Below, one piece after another: positions 42,411 to 51,687 of a stretch of DNA of 64,000 nucleotides. The stretch spans positions 248,001 to 312,000 of the forward strand of contig JAGCVJ010000015.1 in the NCBI GenBank assembly GCA_017962375.1, in the 5' to 3' direction. Source of the DNA: Bacteroidales bacterium. Lineage in GTDB: Bacteria > Bacteroidota > Bacteroidia > Bacteroidales > UBA932. The notes below the pieces were generated by a model. The model did not search any database. It was not told the origin of the DNA and was given only the letters and a program-made list of their open reading frames with translations. A program made the position numbers and the translations under genes. Position 1 is the stretch's first letter; each line of letters begins with the position of its first letter.

Positions 42411-43628
42411 ATGAAAAAAAGAATATTCATCTCGATACACTATATGGAAATAGGTGGAGCCGAGATCAGCCTTATGGGGCTTCTCGACTCTATTGACTAT
42501 TCGAAATATGATGTGGACTTGTTTATTTACAAGCATAAGGGGGAATTGATGGAGTACATTCCAAAAGAAGTGAATATTCTTCCTGAAGAAAAAGCGTATG
42601 CCAACCTTGAAAATCCTATACGCAAAGCCCTCTTTAACGGCCGATTCAGATTAGTGGCGGCAAGACTGAAGGCCAAAATAGATTTCAAGTCATATTGCCG
42701 TAATCATCCTGACATGTTCGACGACTTTGCGGTTCATCAGATTACCGCGAAAAGGACAACGCCAGTACTTCCTTCGCTGGAAAAGTATGGAGAATACGAT
42801 CTTGCAATCAGTTTTCTTCAGCCCCACAATATTGTGCTGGAGAAAGTCATGGCGAAAAAGAAAATATGCTGGATACACACAGATTATACCGTTGTAAGCG
42901 TGGATCCCGAAATGGAGCTTCCGGTTTGGCAGCGGTTCGACAGAATCATATCCATATCAGACGCTGTAACGGAAACATTCCTGAAGGTCTTTCCTTCGCT
43001 TTCAGACAAGATAACGGTTATGCAGAATATCTTGCCACAGTCTTTTGTGGACAGGCGTTCTCTCCTTATTCCGCAGGAAACCATAAGAAAAGAAATGCCG
43101 GTTGAAGATGGGGTTGTCAACATATTGTCTATAGGAAGGTATTCTATACAGAAAAACTTTGACAATGTTCCCCAGATTTGCCGCTATATTCTTGATTCCG
43201 GATGCCGTGTCCGCTGGTATATTATGGGATGGGGTTCCGAAGAGGGAGTTATTAGGGCTAACATTGAAAAGTATGGTGTTGCTTCGAATGTGATTTTGCT
43301 TGGCAAGAAGCAAAACCCGTATCCCTACATCAAGGCCTGCGACTGGTATGTTCAGCCATCCAGGTACGAGGGTGCGGCTGTAACAGTAAGGGAGGCTCAA
43401 ATGCTCCACCGGCCTATTATTATTACGAACTACCCAACAGCGGCATCTCAAGTTAAAGATGGTCTTGACGGGAAGATAGTTCCTCTTGAAAATAAAAAAT
43501 GCGCGGAGGGGATAGTGGCGGCCGTCAATGACGAGAACCTGAAGAATAGTATTGTTTCTTATTTGTCTGCCCACAGATACGGCAATGAAGATGAGATAAG
43601 AGTATTGGAAAAATTGTTAGAAGGATAG
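42411..43628 (+). CDS. Family 4 glycosyltransferase (first of three)
   Basis: 405 residues of the GT-B fold. The N-terminus FISIHYMEIGGAEISLMGLLDSI and the C-terminal donor-site block YVQPSRYEGAAVTVREAQMLHRPIIITNYPTAASQV (the E-x7-E region) are typical of GT4. A nucleotide-sugar donor cannot be inferred. The gene starts 3 bp after the PP-loop gene. It would act on the cytoplasmic face of the inner membrane, extending the lipid-linked repeat unit. Confidence 0.88.
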   Translation: MKKRIFISIHYMEIGGAEISLMGLLDSIDYSKYDVDLFIYKHKGELMEYIPKEVNILPEEKAYANLENPIRKALFNGRFRLVAARLKAKIDFKSYCRNHPDMFDDFAVHQITAKRTTPVLPSLEKYGEYDLAISFLQPHNIVLEKVMAKKKICWIHTDYTVVSVDPEMELPVWQRFDRIISISDAVTETFLKVFPSLSDKITVMQNILPQSFVDRRSLLIPQETIRKEMPVEDGVVNILSIGRYSIQKNFDNVPQICRYILDSGCRVRWYIMGWGSEEGVIRANIEKYGVASNVILLGKKQNPYPYIKACDWYVQPSRYEGAAVTVREAQMLHRPIIITNYPTAASQVKDGLDGKIVPLENKKCAEGIVAAVNDENLKNSIVSYLSAHRYGNEDEIRVLEKLLEG

Positions 43629-43632
43629 GATT

Positions 43633-44751
43633 ATGGGCTCAATGCAGGCAATGTTTTATTATCCGATATTCCTGGCAGTAATGCTGGGGGTTTCGATTGT
43701 GCATTTCTACCGCCTGTATCCTATGGACACTGACACGCTTCTGGACAAGAAGAAGCCGATGATTCTTATCTCCATCCTGGTTGTTGCCACTATCATATTC
43801 CTTGGCCTTAGGCCTATTTCGGGAAGATTCTTTGGCGACACTTCCACATACGCTGGCGTGTTTATGCTGATGGCGGACGATCTGCTGCTGCCCGACACAA
43901 CTACAGGAGACTGGCTGTTCAACATGCTGATGTACGGCTGTTCCAAGCTGATGAACGTGCAGAGCTTCTTCCTCATAATAGAAATCATTTACATTGTCCC
44001 GATATATTTTGCCTGCAGGCGCTTTTCAAGGGAAAACTGCCCAACCCTTATCATTTTCGCCCTGACCGCATTCTCTTTCTTCTCCTACGGAGTGAATGGA
44101 ATCCGAAACGGCGCGGCCAGCAGCATTTTCATGCTGGCATTGAGTTTTCTCAAGGGCGAAAAGCCTAGGGAGAAGGTTATTTTTGTAGTGCTAAGTTTTC
44201 TCTCCTACAACATGCACCACTCCATGGCCCTTCCTATAGTGGCTTCCATTGCGGCATATTTCATCCGCAACCCTAAACTGATGTTCTATTTCTGGCTGGC
44301 GTCTATTGCGCTCAGCCTTACTGTTGGAGGCTCTATTTCTGATATTTTCTCGAATTTGGGATTTGACGAAAGACTGAACACTTATATGACAGGAGATGCC
44401 GCTGACGAAGACGTGGTAAGAGATGTGTTCCGCTGGGACTTCCTTCTCTATTCCTCAATGCCGGTTGTACTTGGGTGGTATGTTATTTTCAGGCGCCGAA
44501 TCTATACCAAGACCTATGCTATTCTGCTTGGAACATACATCTATGCTAACGCTTTCTGGGTAATGGTTATCCGCGCGGCTTTCTCCAACAGGTTCGCATA
44601 CTTGAGCTGGTTCCTCTACCCTATAGCGCTTGCCTATCCTATGCTGGTTATGCCGGTTTGGAAAGACAAACCCGGACTTAAGGTGGGAATAATCATGATA
44701 GGCCATCTGGCATTTACAATATTGATGTGGTACCTGACGGGAAGATATTAG
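43633..44751 (+). CDS. EpsG-like Wzy polysaccharide polymerase
   Basis: 372 residues with about ten membrane helices and no soluble domain. The block FSFFSYGVNGIRNGAASSIFMLALSFLKGEKPREKVIFVVLSFLSYNMHHSMALPIV is characteristic of the EpsG family, with R-N-G and H-H-S motifs on external loops. Wzy proteins join repeat units in the periplasm. It lies between two glycosyltransferase genes, 4 bp after the first and 2 bp before the second. Confidence 0.88.
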   Translation: MGSMQAMFYYPIFLAVMLGVSIVHFYRLYPMDTDTLLDKKKPMILISILVVATIIFLGLRPISGRFFGDTSTYAGVFMLMADDLLLPDTTTGDWLFNMLMYGCSKLMNVQSFFLIIEIIYIVPIYFACRRFSRENCPTLIIFALTAFSFFSYGVNGIRNGAASSIFMLALSFLKGEKPREKVIFVVLSFLSYNMHHSMALPIVASIAAYFIRNPKLMFYFWLASIALSLTVGGSISDIFSNLGFDERLNTYMTGDAADEDVVRDVFRWDFLLYSSMPVVLGWYVIFRRRIYTKTYAILLGTYIYANAFWVMVIRAAFSNRFAYLSWFLYPIALAYPMLVMPVWKDKPGLKVGIIMIGHLAFTILMWYLTGRY

Positions 44752-44753
44752 AA

Positions 44754-45833
44754 ATGAAGATACTGTATGTCATAACATCGCTGAGGACAGGCGGGGCGGA
44801 AAAGCTTGTGGTGCAGCTCTCAGAGTTCATGAAGAACCGGGGGCACGAGGTTGACGTGGCCCTGTTCGACGGGGAGGAGACCGATTTCAAGAAAGACCTT
44901 GAGGGCATGGGAATAAAGACATACAGTTTCGGTGTGGGGGAGAGCATTTATTCACCGAAAATGCTGAGGTGCCTGAAGGCTTTGCTAAGGAAAGGCAAAT
45001 ACGATATAGTCCACACCCACAACTCATCCCCGCAGATTTTTGCCGCTCTTGCCAGGCGTTCCGCCGGCGGGGCCAAATTCATACATACCGAGCACAACAC
45101 CACCGGCAGAAGGCGCACCTGGTATTTCCGCCTGATAGACAGGTGGGTGTACAAAAAATTCGCGAGAACAATCTGCATTTCCGACCAGGCTTACGATAAT
45201 CTTGCCGCCCATTTGGGAAATAAGAAAATAGGGCTTCAGACAATAAAGAACGGGGCGGACATTTCCCGTCTTGTGTCGGCCGAACCCGTCCCTGATTTGA
45301 GGAAAGATTCTCCTGAGCATGTGGTGGTGATGGTTGCCGCCTTCCGTCCCCAGAAAGACCAAGACACGTTGGTAAGGGCAATGACATACCTGGGCGAAGA
45401 CTACGTTCTTTGGCTGGTTGGCGGTGGAGAAAGAATGGATGAGGTCAAAAGCCTTGCAAAAGAATTGTCTTTGGAAAATCGCGTGAAGTTCTTCGGGCTG
45501 AGGATGGATGTTCCGCAGATACTCAAGACGGCAGACGTAGTGGTAATGAGTTCGCATTACGAGGGGCTTTCTCTATCCAGCATTGAGGGAATGGCAGTTG
45601 GGAAGCCTTTCATTGCTTCAGATGTTGACGGCTTGAGAGAGATAGTCGGCGGGGCTGGCATACTTTTCAAGGAGGGCGATGCAGAAGGCCTTGCATCTGA
45701 GATAAAGAAATGCTGCACGGACAAGGATTATTGCTCGGCAGTGGCTTCGGCCTGCATGGATCGGGCCCGCGAGTATGACTTTGAGAAGATGGCGCTCTCG
45801 TATGAGGCTGTATATAAGGAGGTTTTGAAATGA
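44754..45833 (+). CDS. Family 4 glycosyltransferase (second of three)
   Basis: 359 residues from the ATG at 44754. An earlier in-frame ATG at 44727 would lie inside wzy. The N-terminus ILYVITSLRTGGAEKLVVQLSEFM and the block SSHYEGLSLSSIEGMAVGKPFIASDVDGLREIV are standard GT4 features. HTHNSSPQIFAALA and HTEHNTTG suit a sugar acceptor site. Its stop overlaps the next start by 4 bp (ATGA). Confidence 0.92.
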   Translation: MKILYVITSLRTGGAEKLVVQLSEFMKNRGHEVDVALFDGEETDFKKDLEGMGIKTYSFGVGESIYSPKMLRCLKALLRKGKYDIVHTHNSSPQIFAALARRSAGGAKFIHTEHNTTGRRRTWYFRLIDRWVYKKFARTICISDQAYDNLAAHLGNKKIGLQTIKNGADISRLVSAEPVPDLRKDSPEHVVVMVAAFRPQKDQDTLVRAMTYLGEDYVLWLVGGGERMDEVKSLAKELSLENRVKFFGLRMDVPQILKTADVVVMSSHYEGLSLSSIEGMAVGKPFIASDVDGLREIVGGAGILFKEGDAEGLASEIKKCCTDKDYCSAVASACMDRAREYDFEKMALSYEAVYKEVLK

Positions 45834-46969
45834 CACAGAAGAAGAAAATAGTTAGGATATCCAACATCCCCACCTCGCTGAACATTTTTTGCAAAGATTT
45901 GTTCAGGGAACTTTCTGCGGATTACGAGATGGTGGCTGTTTCTTCTCCGGGAAAGGATCTGGATGAAATAGCCGAGAGGGAAGGAATTCGGACAATTGCT
46001 GTTCCGATTGAACGGCGAATGGCTCCTTTCAAGGATGTCGTGACACTCTTCCGCCTGATAAAAGTCTTCCGCAGGGAACGTCCGGACATGGTCCACAGCA
46101 TAGGGCACAAGGCCGCCATACTGGGGCAGTTTGCCGCAAGGCTTACAGGCGTGCCTTACCGTGTGCACAACTTCACCGGCTTGGCCTTTCCAACGGCAAC
46201 GGGTTTTAGCAGATGGGTTTTGAAGAAAGTTGACAAGTTCATCTGCTGGAACTCCACAGACATTCTTCCTGAGGGCAAGGGGGTGATGAACGACCTTCAG
46301 CAGAACAAGATAACCAAGAAGCCTCTTAGGATACTTGGCAACGGCAACATAAGGGGCATAGATCTTGATCATTATGCCCGCACTCAGGAGGTTTTAGCCC
46401 AGGCTAGTACAATACGGGAGGAAAAATTTTTTACATTTGTATTTATTGGCCGAATTGTTGCCGACAAGGGAATCAATGAGCTGGTTGAGGCTTTCTGCCG
46501 TTTAAACGCGGAAAATCCTTCAACGAGGCTGATTCTTGTCGGTGACAGGGACAATGGGATCAATCCTGTATCCGAGCTTACATCGCAGAGGATTAGGGAT
46601 TGTGAAAACATAATTGAAGCTGGGCTGCAGAAAGACGTCAGGCCGTGGTATGCCGCTTCGGACTGCTTCATTCTGCCGAGTTACAGGGAGGGCTTTCCAA
46701 ATTCTGTAATTGAGGCCGGAGCAATGGGGCTTCCGAGCATTGTTACGGACATAAACGGGGCCAACGAGATAATAATCGCCGGGAAAAACGGGCTGATTGT
46801 GCCGTCAAAAAGCGCAGACGCTCTTTTCTCCGCGATGAAAAGAATGATGGAGGACGACTCTTTCAGGGAAAGCGCCGCCTCGTGCTCTAGAGAGCTTATA
46901 GCTTCCAGGTATGACCGCCATTATGTGTGGAAATGCCTGAAAGATTTTTACAGGGAAAAACTTGGATGA
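45830..46969 (+). CDS. Family 4 glycosyltransferase (third of three)
   Basis: 379 residues. The N-terminus resembles the PglA/CapM group of GT4 enzymes: [27 protein letters not shown], with [34 protein letters not shown]. The donor block is [34 protein letters not shown]. In the PglA/CapM group the acceptor is often diNAcBac or FucNAc on undecaprenyl diphosphate, and here the gene directly precedes a PglC-like transferase with a 4-bp overlap. It may therefore add the second sugar. Confidence 0.9.
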   Translation: MTQKKKIVRISNIPTSLNIFCKDLFRELSADYEMVAVSSPGKDLDEIAEREGIRTIAVPIERRMAPFKDVVTLFRLIKVFRRERPDMVHSIGHKAAILGQFAARLTGVPYRVHNFTGLAFPTATGFSRWVLKKVDKFICWNSTDILPEGKGVMNDLQQNKITKKPLRILGNGNIRGIDLDHYARTQEVLAQASTIREEKFFTFVFIGRIVADKGINELVEAFCRLNAENPSTRLILVGDRDNGINPVSELTSQRIRDCENIIEAGLQKDVRPWYAASDCFILPSYREGFPNSVIEAGAMGLPSIVTDINGANEIIIAGKNGLIVPSKSADALFSAMKRMMEDDSFRESAASCSRELIASRYDRHYVWKCLKDFYREKLG

Positions 46970-47592
46970 AAAAAGGCTGGGGCATATACAAGAACTTTTT
47001 CAAAAGAGTGCTGGACTTTTTGATAGCGCTTGTGGGTCTTGTGTGCGTGGGCTGGCTGCTTCTGATTTTCATTGTGCTGCTGCACTTTGCAAACAAAGGG
47101 GCGGGAGTTTTCTTCCTTCAGGAAAGGCCGGGCAAAGACGCAAAGATTTTCAAGGTCATAAAGTTCAAGACAATGACCGATGAAAGAGACGAGAACGGAG
47201 AGCTGCTGCCGGACGAGAAGAGGGTGACCAAAATAGGGAAGATAGTGCGCTCAACTTCCATAGACGAGCTGCCTCAGCTGATAAATGTGCTGAAGGGAGA
47301 TATGTCGCTGGTAGGGCCGCGGCCTCTGCTGATTAGGTATTTGCCTCTTTACAGCCCGGAGCAGGCACGCCGTCACGAGGTCAGGCCGGGCATTACCGGC
47401 TGGGCTCAGTGCCATGGCAGGAACAATATCAGCTGGGGCGAGAAGTTCAAGCTGGACGTGTGGTATGTGGACCACTGCTCGCTTTGGCTGGACATAAAGA
47501 CGTTGTTCATAACAGCAAAGAAAGTTCTTGTCAGAGAAGGCATAACTGGAGAAAGCCAAGCGGCTAAAGAAGGTTTTAACGGACATAATTAA
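46966..47592 (+). CDS. PglC-like phosphoglycosyl transferase (initiating sugar transferase)
   Basis: 208 residues from the ATG at 46966. One N-terminal reentrant helix ([16 protein letters not shown]) and then the monotopic PGT core: [55 protein letters not shown], and [14 protein letters not shown]. The Asp-Glu pair in SIDELPQL is the catalytic dyad. It moves a sugar phosphate from a UDP-sugar to undecaprenyl phosphate, starting repeat-unit assembly. It has no N-terminal four-helix domain, so it is of the small PglC kind and not the WbaP kind. Confidence 0.93.
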   Translation: MKKGWGIYKNFFKRVLDFLIALVGLVCVGWLLLIFIVLLHFANKGAGVFFLQERPGKDAKIFKVIKFKTMTDERDENGELLPDEKRVTKIGKIVRSTSIDELPQLINVLKGDMSLVGPRPLLIRYLPLYSPEQARRHEVRPGITGWAQCHGRNNISWGEKFKLDVWYVDHCSLWLDIKTLFITAKKVLVREGITGESQAAKEGFNGHN

Positions 47593-47598
47593 AAGACA

Positions 47599-48243
47599 AT
47601 GAAAGATATAGTAATTGTAGGTTTCGGGGGAATGGGTCGTGAGGTGGCCTGTTTCATTGATATGATTAACAAAAAAGAGCCAACCTGGAATTTCCTTGGT
47701 TTCTATGACGATGACCCGTCTTTTGTAGGCAAGGAAGGTTTTTGCGGCACGCTGGACGATTTGAACAAGGTTGACAAACCTACAGGAGTGGTGATTGCCG
47801 TAGGCAAGCCTGCTACAAGAAAGGCTGTGGTTGAGCGCCTCAACGGCAAAAACCTCTATTTCCCGAATATTATTTCTCCCGACTGCTGTTTCTTCAAAGA
47901 AGATGACTACAAGATTGGAAAGGGCAACATTATCGGCGTGGGATGCCTTATAAGCCTGAACGTAACCATTGGTGATTTCAATATCCTCAACAATCACATC
48001 GCGCTGGGTCACGACGTTACTTTGGGCAACTACAATTCGCTGATGATTGGAACCAAAATATGCGGAGCTTGCAACATAGGCGACAGGAATTACTTTGGGG
48101 TGAACTCCACAGTTCTCCAGACTTTTTCTGTTGGCAATGACACAATGGTGGGAACGGGCAGCGTCATTATGAAAAACACCCGTGATGACTCCACCTATTT
48201 CGGCAATCCGGCAATTTGCCTGTTAAAGAAAAAAGAACAGTGA
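47599..48243 (+). CDS. PglD-like sugar O/N-acetyltransferase (left-handed beta helix)
   Basis: 214 residues. The N-terminus IVIVGFGGMGREVACFIDMIN is the PglD/NeuD Rossmann part, and hexapeptide repeats (IGKGNIIGVGCLISLNVTIGDFNILNNHIALGHDVTLGNY) form the catalytic coil, with His in NHIALGHDV as likely general base. PglD acetylates the C4 amine of a UDP-amino sugar with acetyl-CoA. It lies 6 bp after the PglC-like gene, as in several bacillosamine-type loci. The final bases overlap the start of the transketolase gene. Confidence 0.88.
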   Translation: MKDIVIVGFGGMGREVACFIDMINKKEPTWNFLGFYDDDPSFVGKEGFCGTLDDLNKVDKPTGVVIAVGKPATRKAVVERLNGKNLYFPNIISPDCCFFKEDDYKIGKGNIIGVGCLISLNVTIGDFNILNNHIALGHDVTLGNYNSLMIGTKICGACNIGDRNYFGVNSTVLQTFSVGNDTMVGTGSVIMKNTRDDSTYFGNPAICLLKKKEQ

Positions 48244-49055
48244 TTTTGACTGATCAGCTAGAAAGGGATTGCTTCCAGATGAAGCTTAAGGCCTTGGAAA
48301 TGACCCAGGGCTCAGCCTTCGGCTCGCATATTGGGGGCGGTTTCTCCGCGATGGAGATAATGGCTTCCATTTATGCCGTAGCGCAGATTCCGTCTATGGA
48401 AGATCCTGGCAGAGACCGTGTCATAGTGAGCAAGGGGCACTGCACCCTTGCCTATTTTACCGCACTTTGGAAGAAAGGTTTTCTTTCGGAAGAAGATCTT
48501 GCTTGTTTTGAGGCCGACGGATCTTCTTATTACGCTCACGCTTTCCGCAATCTGGCCAAGGGCATTGAGTTTTCAGGCGGCAGCCTGGGGCTTGGCGTTT
48601 CTTTTGCCGCGGGAGTGGCCAGGGCTTGCAAGGAAAAGAACCTGGAGAACAGAGTGTTTGTGGTTGTGGGAGACGGAGAACTGAACGAGGGAATGGTATG
48701 GGAAGCCCTAATGTCAGCAGGCAAGATGAAACTCGACAACCTTACTGTTATTGTAGACAGAAACGGTTATCAGGTAGACGGTCCAACGGAAGAAGTTATG
48801 GATCTGTCTCCTCTGGAGAAGAAATTTGAAGCATTTGGATTTGAGGCTTGTACAATAGACGGGCACTCGCTTGGAGAACTGGTTGACGCTCTTTCGAAGC
48901 GGTCATCATCGCCGAGAGCTATAATTGCCAAAACAATAAAGGCCCACGGCATATCATTTTTGGAAAACAACAAAATGAGCCACCACTGCGTTCTTTCAAA
49001 GAAAAAGTACGAGCAGGCGGTTCAGGAAATTAAAGCCGCTTATGGAGCAGAGTAA
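48240..49055 (+). CDS. Transketolase, N-terminal (TPP pyrimidine/diphosphate) subunit
   Basis: 271 residues if the GTG at 48240 is the start. It overlaps the previous stop by 4 bp, the same arrangement seen at the ligase gene in this cluster. TTG codons at 48216 and 48246 are alternatives. The thiamine-diphosphate motif is GDGELNEGMVWEALMSAGKMKLDNLTVIVDRNG, with SKGHCTLAYFTALWKKGFL and HGISFLENN nearby. It supplies the first half of a transketolase that is encoded as two polypeptides. In an exopolysaccharide cluster a role in the pentose phosphate pathway is unlikely, and ketol transfer to a dedicated aldehyde is the more interesting option. Confidence 0.9.
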   Translation: MILTDQLERDCFQMKLKALEMTQGSAFGSHIGGGFSAMEIMASIYAVAQIPSMEDPGRDRVIVSKGHCTLAYFTALWKKGFLSEEDLACFEADGSSYYAHAFRNLAKGIEFSGGSLGLGVSFAAGVARACKEKNLENRVFVVVGDGELNEGMVWEALMSAGKMKLDNLTVIVDRNGYQVDGPTEEVMDLSPLEKKFEAFGFEACTIDGHSLGELVDALSKRSSSPRAIIAKTIKAHGISFLENNKMSHHCVLSKKKYEQAVQEIKAAYGAE

Positions 49056-50010
49056 GATAAACGTGAAGCTGATGTCCATGGCAGGACAGGGCGGCAGTGT
49101 TTTTGGCATGGCCTTGCCTGTCTTGGCCCAAAGCCGTGAAGACATCAGGGTGCTCTCTGCCGATATGAGCACACCTGCCGGCCTTGACAAATTCAAGGCT
49201 GCTTATCCGGAGCGTTTCATTAATGTCGGAATTGCCGAGCAGAACTTGATCGGTTGCGCAGCCGGACTGGCTTCCGAGGGGCTGAGGCCGATATGCGTGG
49301 CTCAGTCTTGCTTCTTGTCTATGAGAAGCTTTGAGCAGATTCGCCAGTATGCGGGATATATGAAATTCCCGATAATAATTGCGGGCATCGCTTCTGGCCT
49401 TTCGCTTCAGTTTTTCGGCAACACTCATTTTGCTGTAGAAGATATTGCCCTGATGAGAATGGTTCCTGGCATGACTGTTGTCTGTCCTTGCGACAGCCTC
49501 GAGGCAGTAAAGGCATTTGAGTCTGCCCTGGAGCACGACGGTCCGGTTTACATTAGGATGTTCGGGGGAACGGGAGTTCCGTCTGTCTATGCGCAGGACT
49601 ATGATTTCAGCCTTGGACGGGCAATTGTGCTCCGCGATGGAAAAGACGTTCAGATAATAGCCGCGGGAAGCGTGGTAAAGACCGCATTGGACGCCGCCGC
49701 GATTCTGGAGCAGGAGGGAGTGCAGGCTTCGGTAGTGAATATGCACACCATAAAGCCACTGGATTCTTCTGCCATTGCTCTTGACAAGAAGCTTTTGGTT
49801 ACTGTTGAAGAGCATCGCCGTTTTGGCGGATTGGGAGGGGCCGTTTCCGAATATCTTTCGGGAATGTCTCATCATCCGGAATTGCTCAGGCTGGGATTCG
49901 GTGATGATAACATTAAAGTGGGCGGTTACGGCTATATGATGCAGGAAAGCGGTCTTTCTGCAGACGGCGTGGCACACAGTATTTTGAATAAATTAAAAAG
50001 AATGATCTGA
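49042..50010 (+). CDS. Transketolase, C-terminal (Pyr and C domains) subunit
   Basis: 322 residues. The Pyr domain shows VLSADMSTPAGLDKFKAAYPERFINVGIAEQNLIGCAAGLA with the catalytic Glu in GIAEQN, and the C-terminal transketolase domain begins near GRAIVLRDGKDVQIIAAGSVV and contains VEEHRRFGGLGGAVSEYL. It overlaps the N-terminal subunit gene by 14 bp. Split transketolases are common in archaea and appear in some bacterial secondary-metabolite clusters. The pair should form an active heterotetramer. It is followed 1 bp later by an acyl carrier protein gene. Confidence 0.92.
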   Translation: MEQSKINVKLMSMAGQGGSVFGMALPVLAQSREDIRVLSADMSTPAGLDKFKAAYPERFINVGIAEQNLIGCAAGLASEGLRPICVAQSCFLSMRSFEQIRQYAGYMKFPIIIAGIASGLSLQFFGNTHFAVEDIALMRMVPGMTVVCPCDSLEAVKAFESALEHDGPVYIRMFGGTGVPSVYAQDYDFSLGRAIVLRDGKDVQIIAAGSVVKTALDAAAILEQEGVQASVVNMHTIKPLDSSAIALDKKLLVTVEEHRRFGGLGGAVSEYLSGMSHHPELLRLGFGDDNIKVGGYGYMMQESGLSADGVAHSILNKLKRMI

Positions 50011-50011
50011 T

Positions 50012-50245
50012 ATGAATGTATTGGAACAAGTAATTGAGATTGTCGCATCAGTCTGTGAAGTGGACAAGACGGAGGTTACTCCAGAAAGCACCGTAGGTGA
50101 TTTCCCTGCTTGGGACAGCATGGGTCATTTGTCTATTTTGTCTCAGGTGGAGGAGACTTTCGGCATAAGTTTCGAGCCGGAAGAAATGATGGAGCTTGAA
50201 GACGTGAGCGACATCGTGAAAGCTATAGAAAACAAGATGGCGTGA
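50012..50245 (+). CDS. Acyl carrier protein, cluster-specific
   Basis: 77 residues. FPAWDSMGHLSILSQVEETFGI places the phosphopantetheine serine at S36 (DSMGHL instead of the DSLD of fatty-acid AcpP). This variant is usual for stand-alone carrier proteins of secondary metabolism, not for AcpP. It starts 1 bp after the transketolase gene and overlaps the ligase gene by 4 bp (GTGA). It is the likely holder of the acyl group activated by that ligase. Confidence 0.93.
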   Translation: MNVLEQVIEIVASVCEVDKTEVTPESTVGDFPAWDSMGHLSILSQVEETFGISFEPEEMMELEDVSDIVKAIENKMA

Positions 50246-51675
50246 CAATAGAGCATCTCATACACGGTCACAGCCAGGCTTCTCCTGAAAAGACGGCCCT
50301 GATTTCCGGCGGTCTTGAGATTACTTATGCCGGGCTGTGGAAGGAGATACTGAAGAAAGCGTCATGGTTTTCCCGGTTTGCCGAGAAGGGAGACCGGGTT
50401 ATTCTTTCTGCAAGCAAAAGCATAGAATTCGTTTACGCATATTTCGGAGCGCACCTTTCGGGCATGATTTGCGTTCCCATAGACCCCGAAACCAATGCCA
50501 CCCGTCTGGGCAGGATAATGGATGTGGCCAAGCCAAAGTTCGTTGTTGGAGAACTCCGTAACCATGGTGAGGTCAAGGTCATTCCTTTTGAAGAGATATC
50601 CGCAGAGGACTCTTCAGAGATTTTCGGATTTCCGGATGAAAATGCTGTAGCCGACCTTCTCTTTACCACTGGCACCACGGGGCTTCCAAAAGGAGTTGCC
50701 CTGACTTTCAAAAACCAGATGGCGGCCGCCGTCAATATAAATACCTTTATCGGGAACACCGCAGATGATGTTGAACTGCTGGCACTTCCGATAAGCCATT
50801 CTTTTGGGCTGGGGCGCCTGCGCTGTGTCTTGAGCAAGGGCGGCACTCTTGTAATGCTGGGCAGCTTTGCCAGCATGAAGAAATTCTTCGGCGAAATGGA
50901 AAGATGCGCCGTCACCGGATTCGGAATGGTGCCGGCCAGCTGGGCATATATCCTGAAGATGAGCGGAGACAAAATAGGGCAGTTTGCCTCTCAGCTCAGA
51001 TACATAGAAATAGGCAGCGCCTTTATGCCTTTGGAGAACAAGCAGAAGCTGATGCAGCTGCTCCCGTCCACACGCATTTGCATGCATTACGGCCTGACTG
51101 AGGCTTCGAGAAGCGCATTCATTAGTTTCCACGACGACAAAGACCATCTGATGTCTGTAGGAAAGCCTTCGCCGAATACCGAAATAGCTGTTTTTGCTGA
51201 GGATGGAACTCCCTCCGAGGCAGGAGAAGACGGAGAAATATGCGTCAAGGGAGATCACGTGTGTTCGGGTTACTGGGGAGAAAATGCGGAGGTCTTTGAG
51301 AAAGACTTTTTCGGAGACTGGTTCCGTACGGGCGACTGGGGGCATATAGATTCTTCCGGCTATGTGTATATGGTCAGCCGCAAGAAAGAGATAATAAACG
51401 TAGGCGGAAAGAAAGTCAGCCCGATAGAGGTGGAGGAGGTTCTTGACGCCATAGACGGCATAGAGGAATCTGCGTGCATCGGAATTCATGATGACGTTCT
51501 GGGTGAAAAGGTCAAGGCCTTTTGCGTTTGCAGCAAGGACGTTGATTTTGACCAAGTGAAGAAAATACTTGTCCAGAACCTGGAGAACTATAAGGTGCCG
51601 GACTGTTTTGAAAGGGTTGAAAGCCTTCCTAAAACGGCATCGGGGAAGCTGCAGAGGCTTCTTTTGAAGAATTGA
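50242..51675 (+). CDS. Acyl-AMP ligase (ANL superfamily), probably loading the carrier protein
   Basis: 477 residues, starting with GTG at 50242. The P-loop is LLFTTGTTGLPKGVALTF, the A5 block is MHYGLTEASRSAFIS, the A7/A8 region is FRTGDWGHIDSSGYVYMVSRKKEIINVGGKKVSPIEVEEVL, and the C-terminal catalytic lysine is in LPKTASGKLQR. These make a complete adenylating enzyme. Length and spacing fit an acid-activating enzyme that passes the acyl group to a partner ACP. The acid is not identifiable. It is translationally coupled to the ACP, and the LuxE-LuxC gene follows 12 bp later. Confidence 0.92.
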   Translation: MTIEHLIHGHSQASPEKTALISGGLEITYAGLWKEILKKASWFSRFAEKGDRVILSASKSIEFVYAYFGAHLSGMICVPIDPETNATRLGRIMDVAKPKFVVGELRNHGEVKVIPFEEISAEDSSEIFGFPDENAVADLLFTTGTTGLPKGVALTFKNQMAAAVNINTFIGNTADDVELLALPISHSFGLGRLRCVLSKGGTLVMLGSFASMKKFFGEMERCAVTGFGMVPASWAYILKMSGDKIGQFASQLRYIEIGSAFMPLENKQKLMQLLPSTRICMHYGLTEASRSAFISFHDDKDHLMSVGKPSPNTEIAVFAEDGTPSEAGEDGEICVKGDHVCSGYWGENAEVFEKDFFGDWFRTGDWGHIDSSGYVYMVSRKKEIINVGGKKVSPIEVEEVLDAIDGIEESACIGIHDDVLGEKVKAFCVCSKDVDFDQVKKILVQNLENYKVPDCFERVESLPKTASGKLQRLLLKN

Positions 51676-51687
51676 AGGAGATTTGTT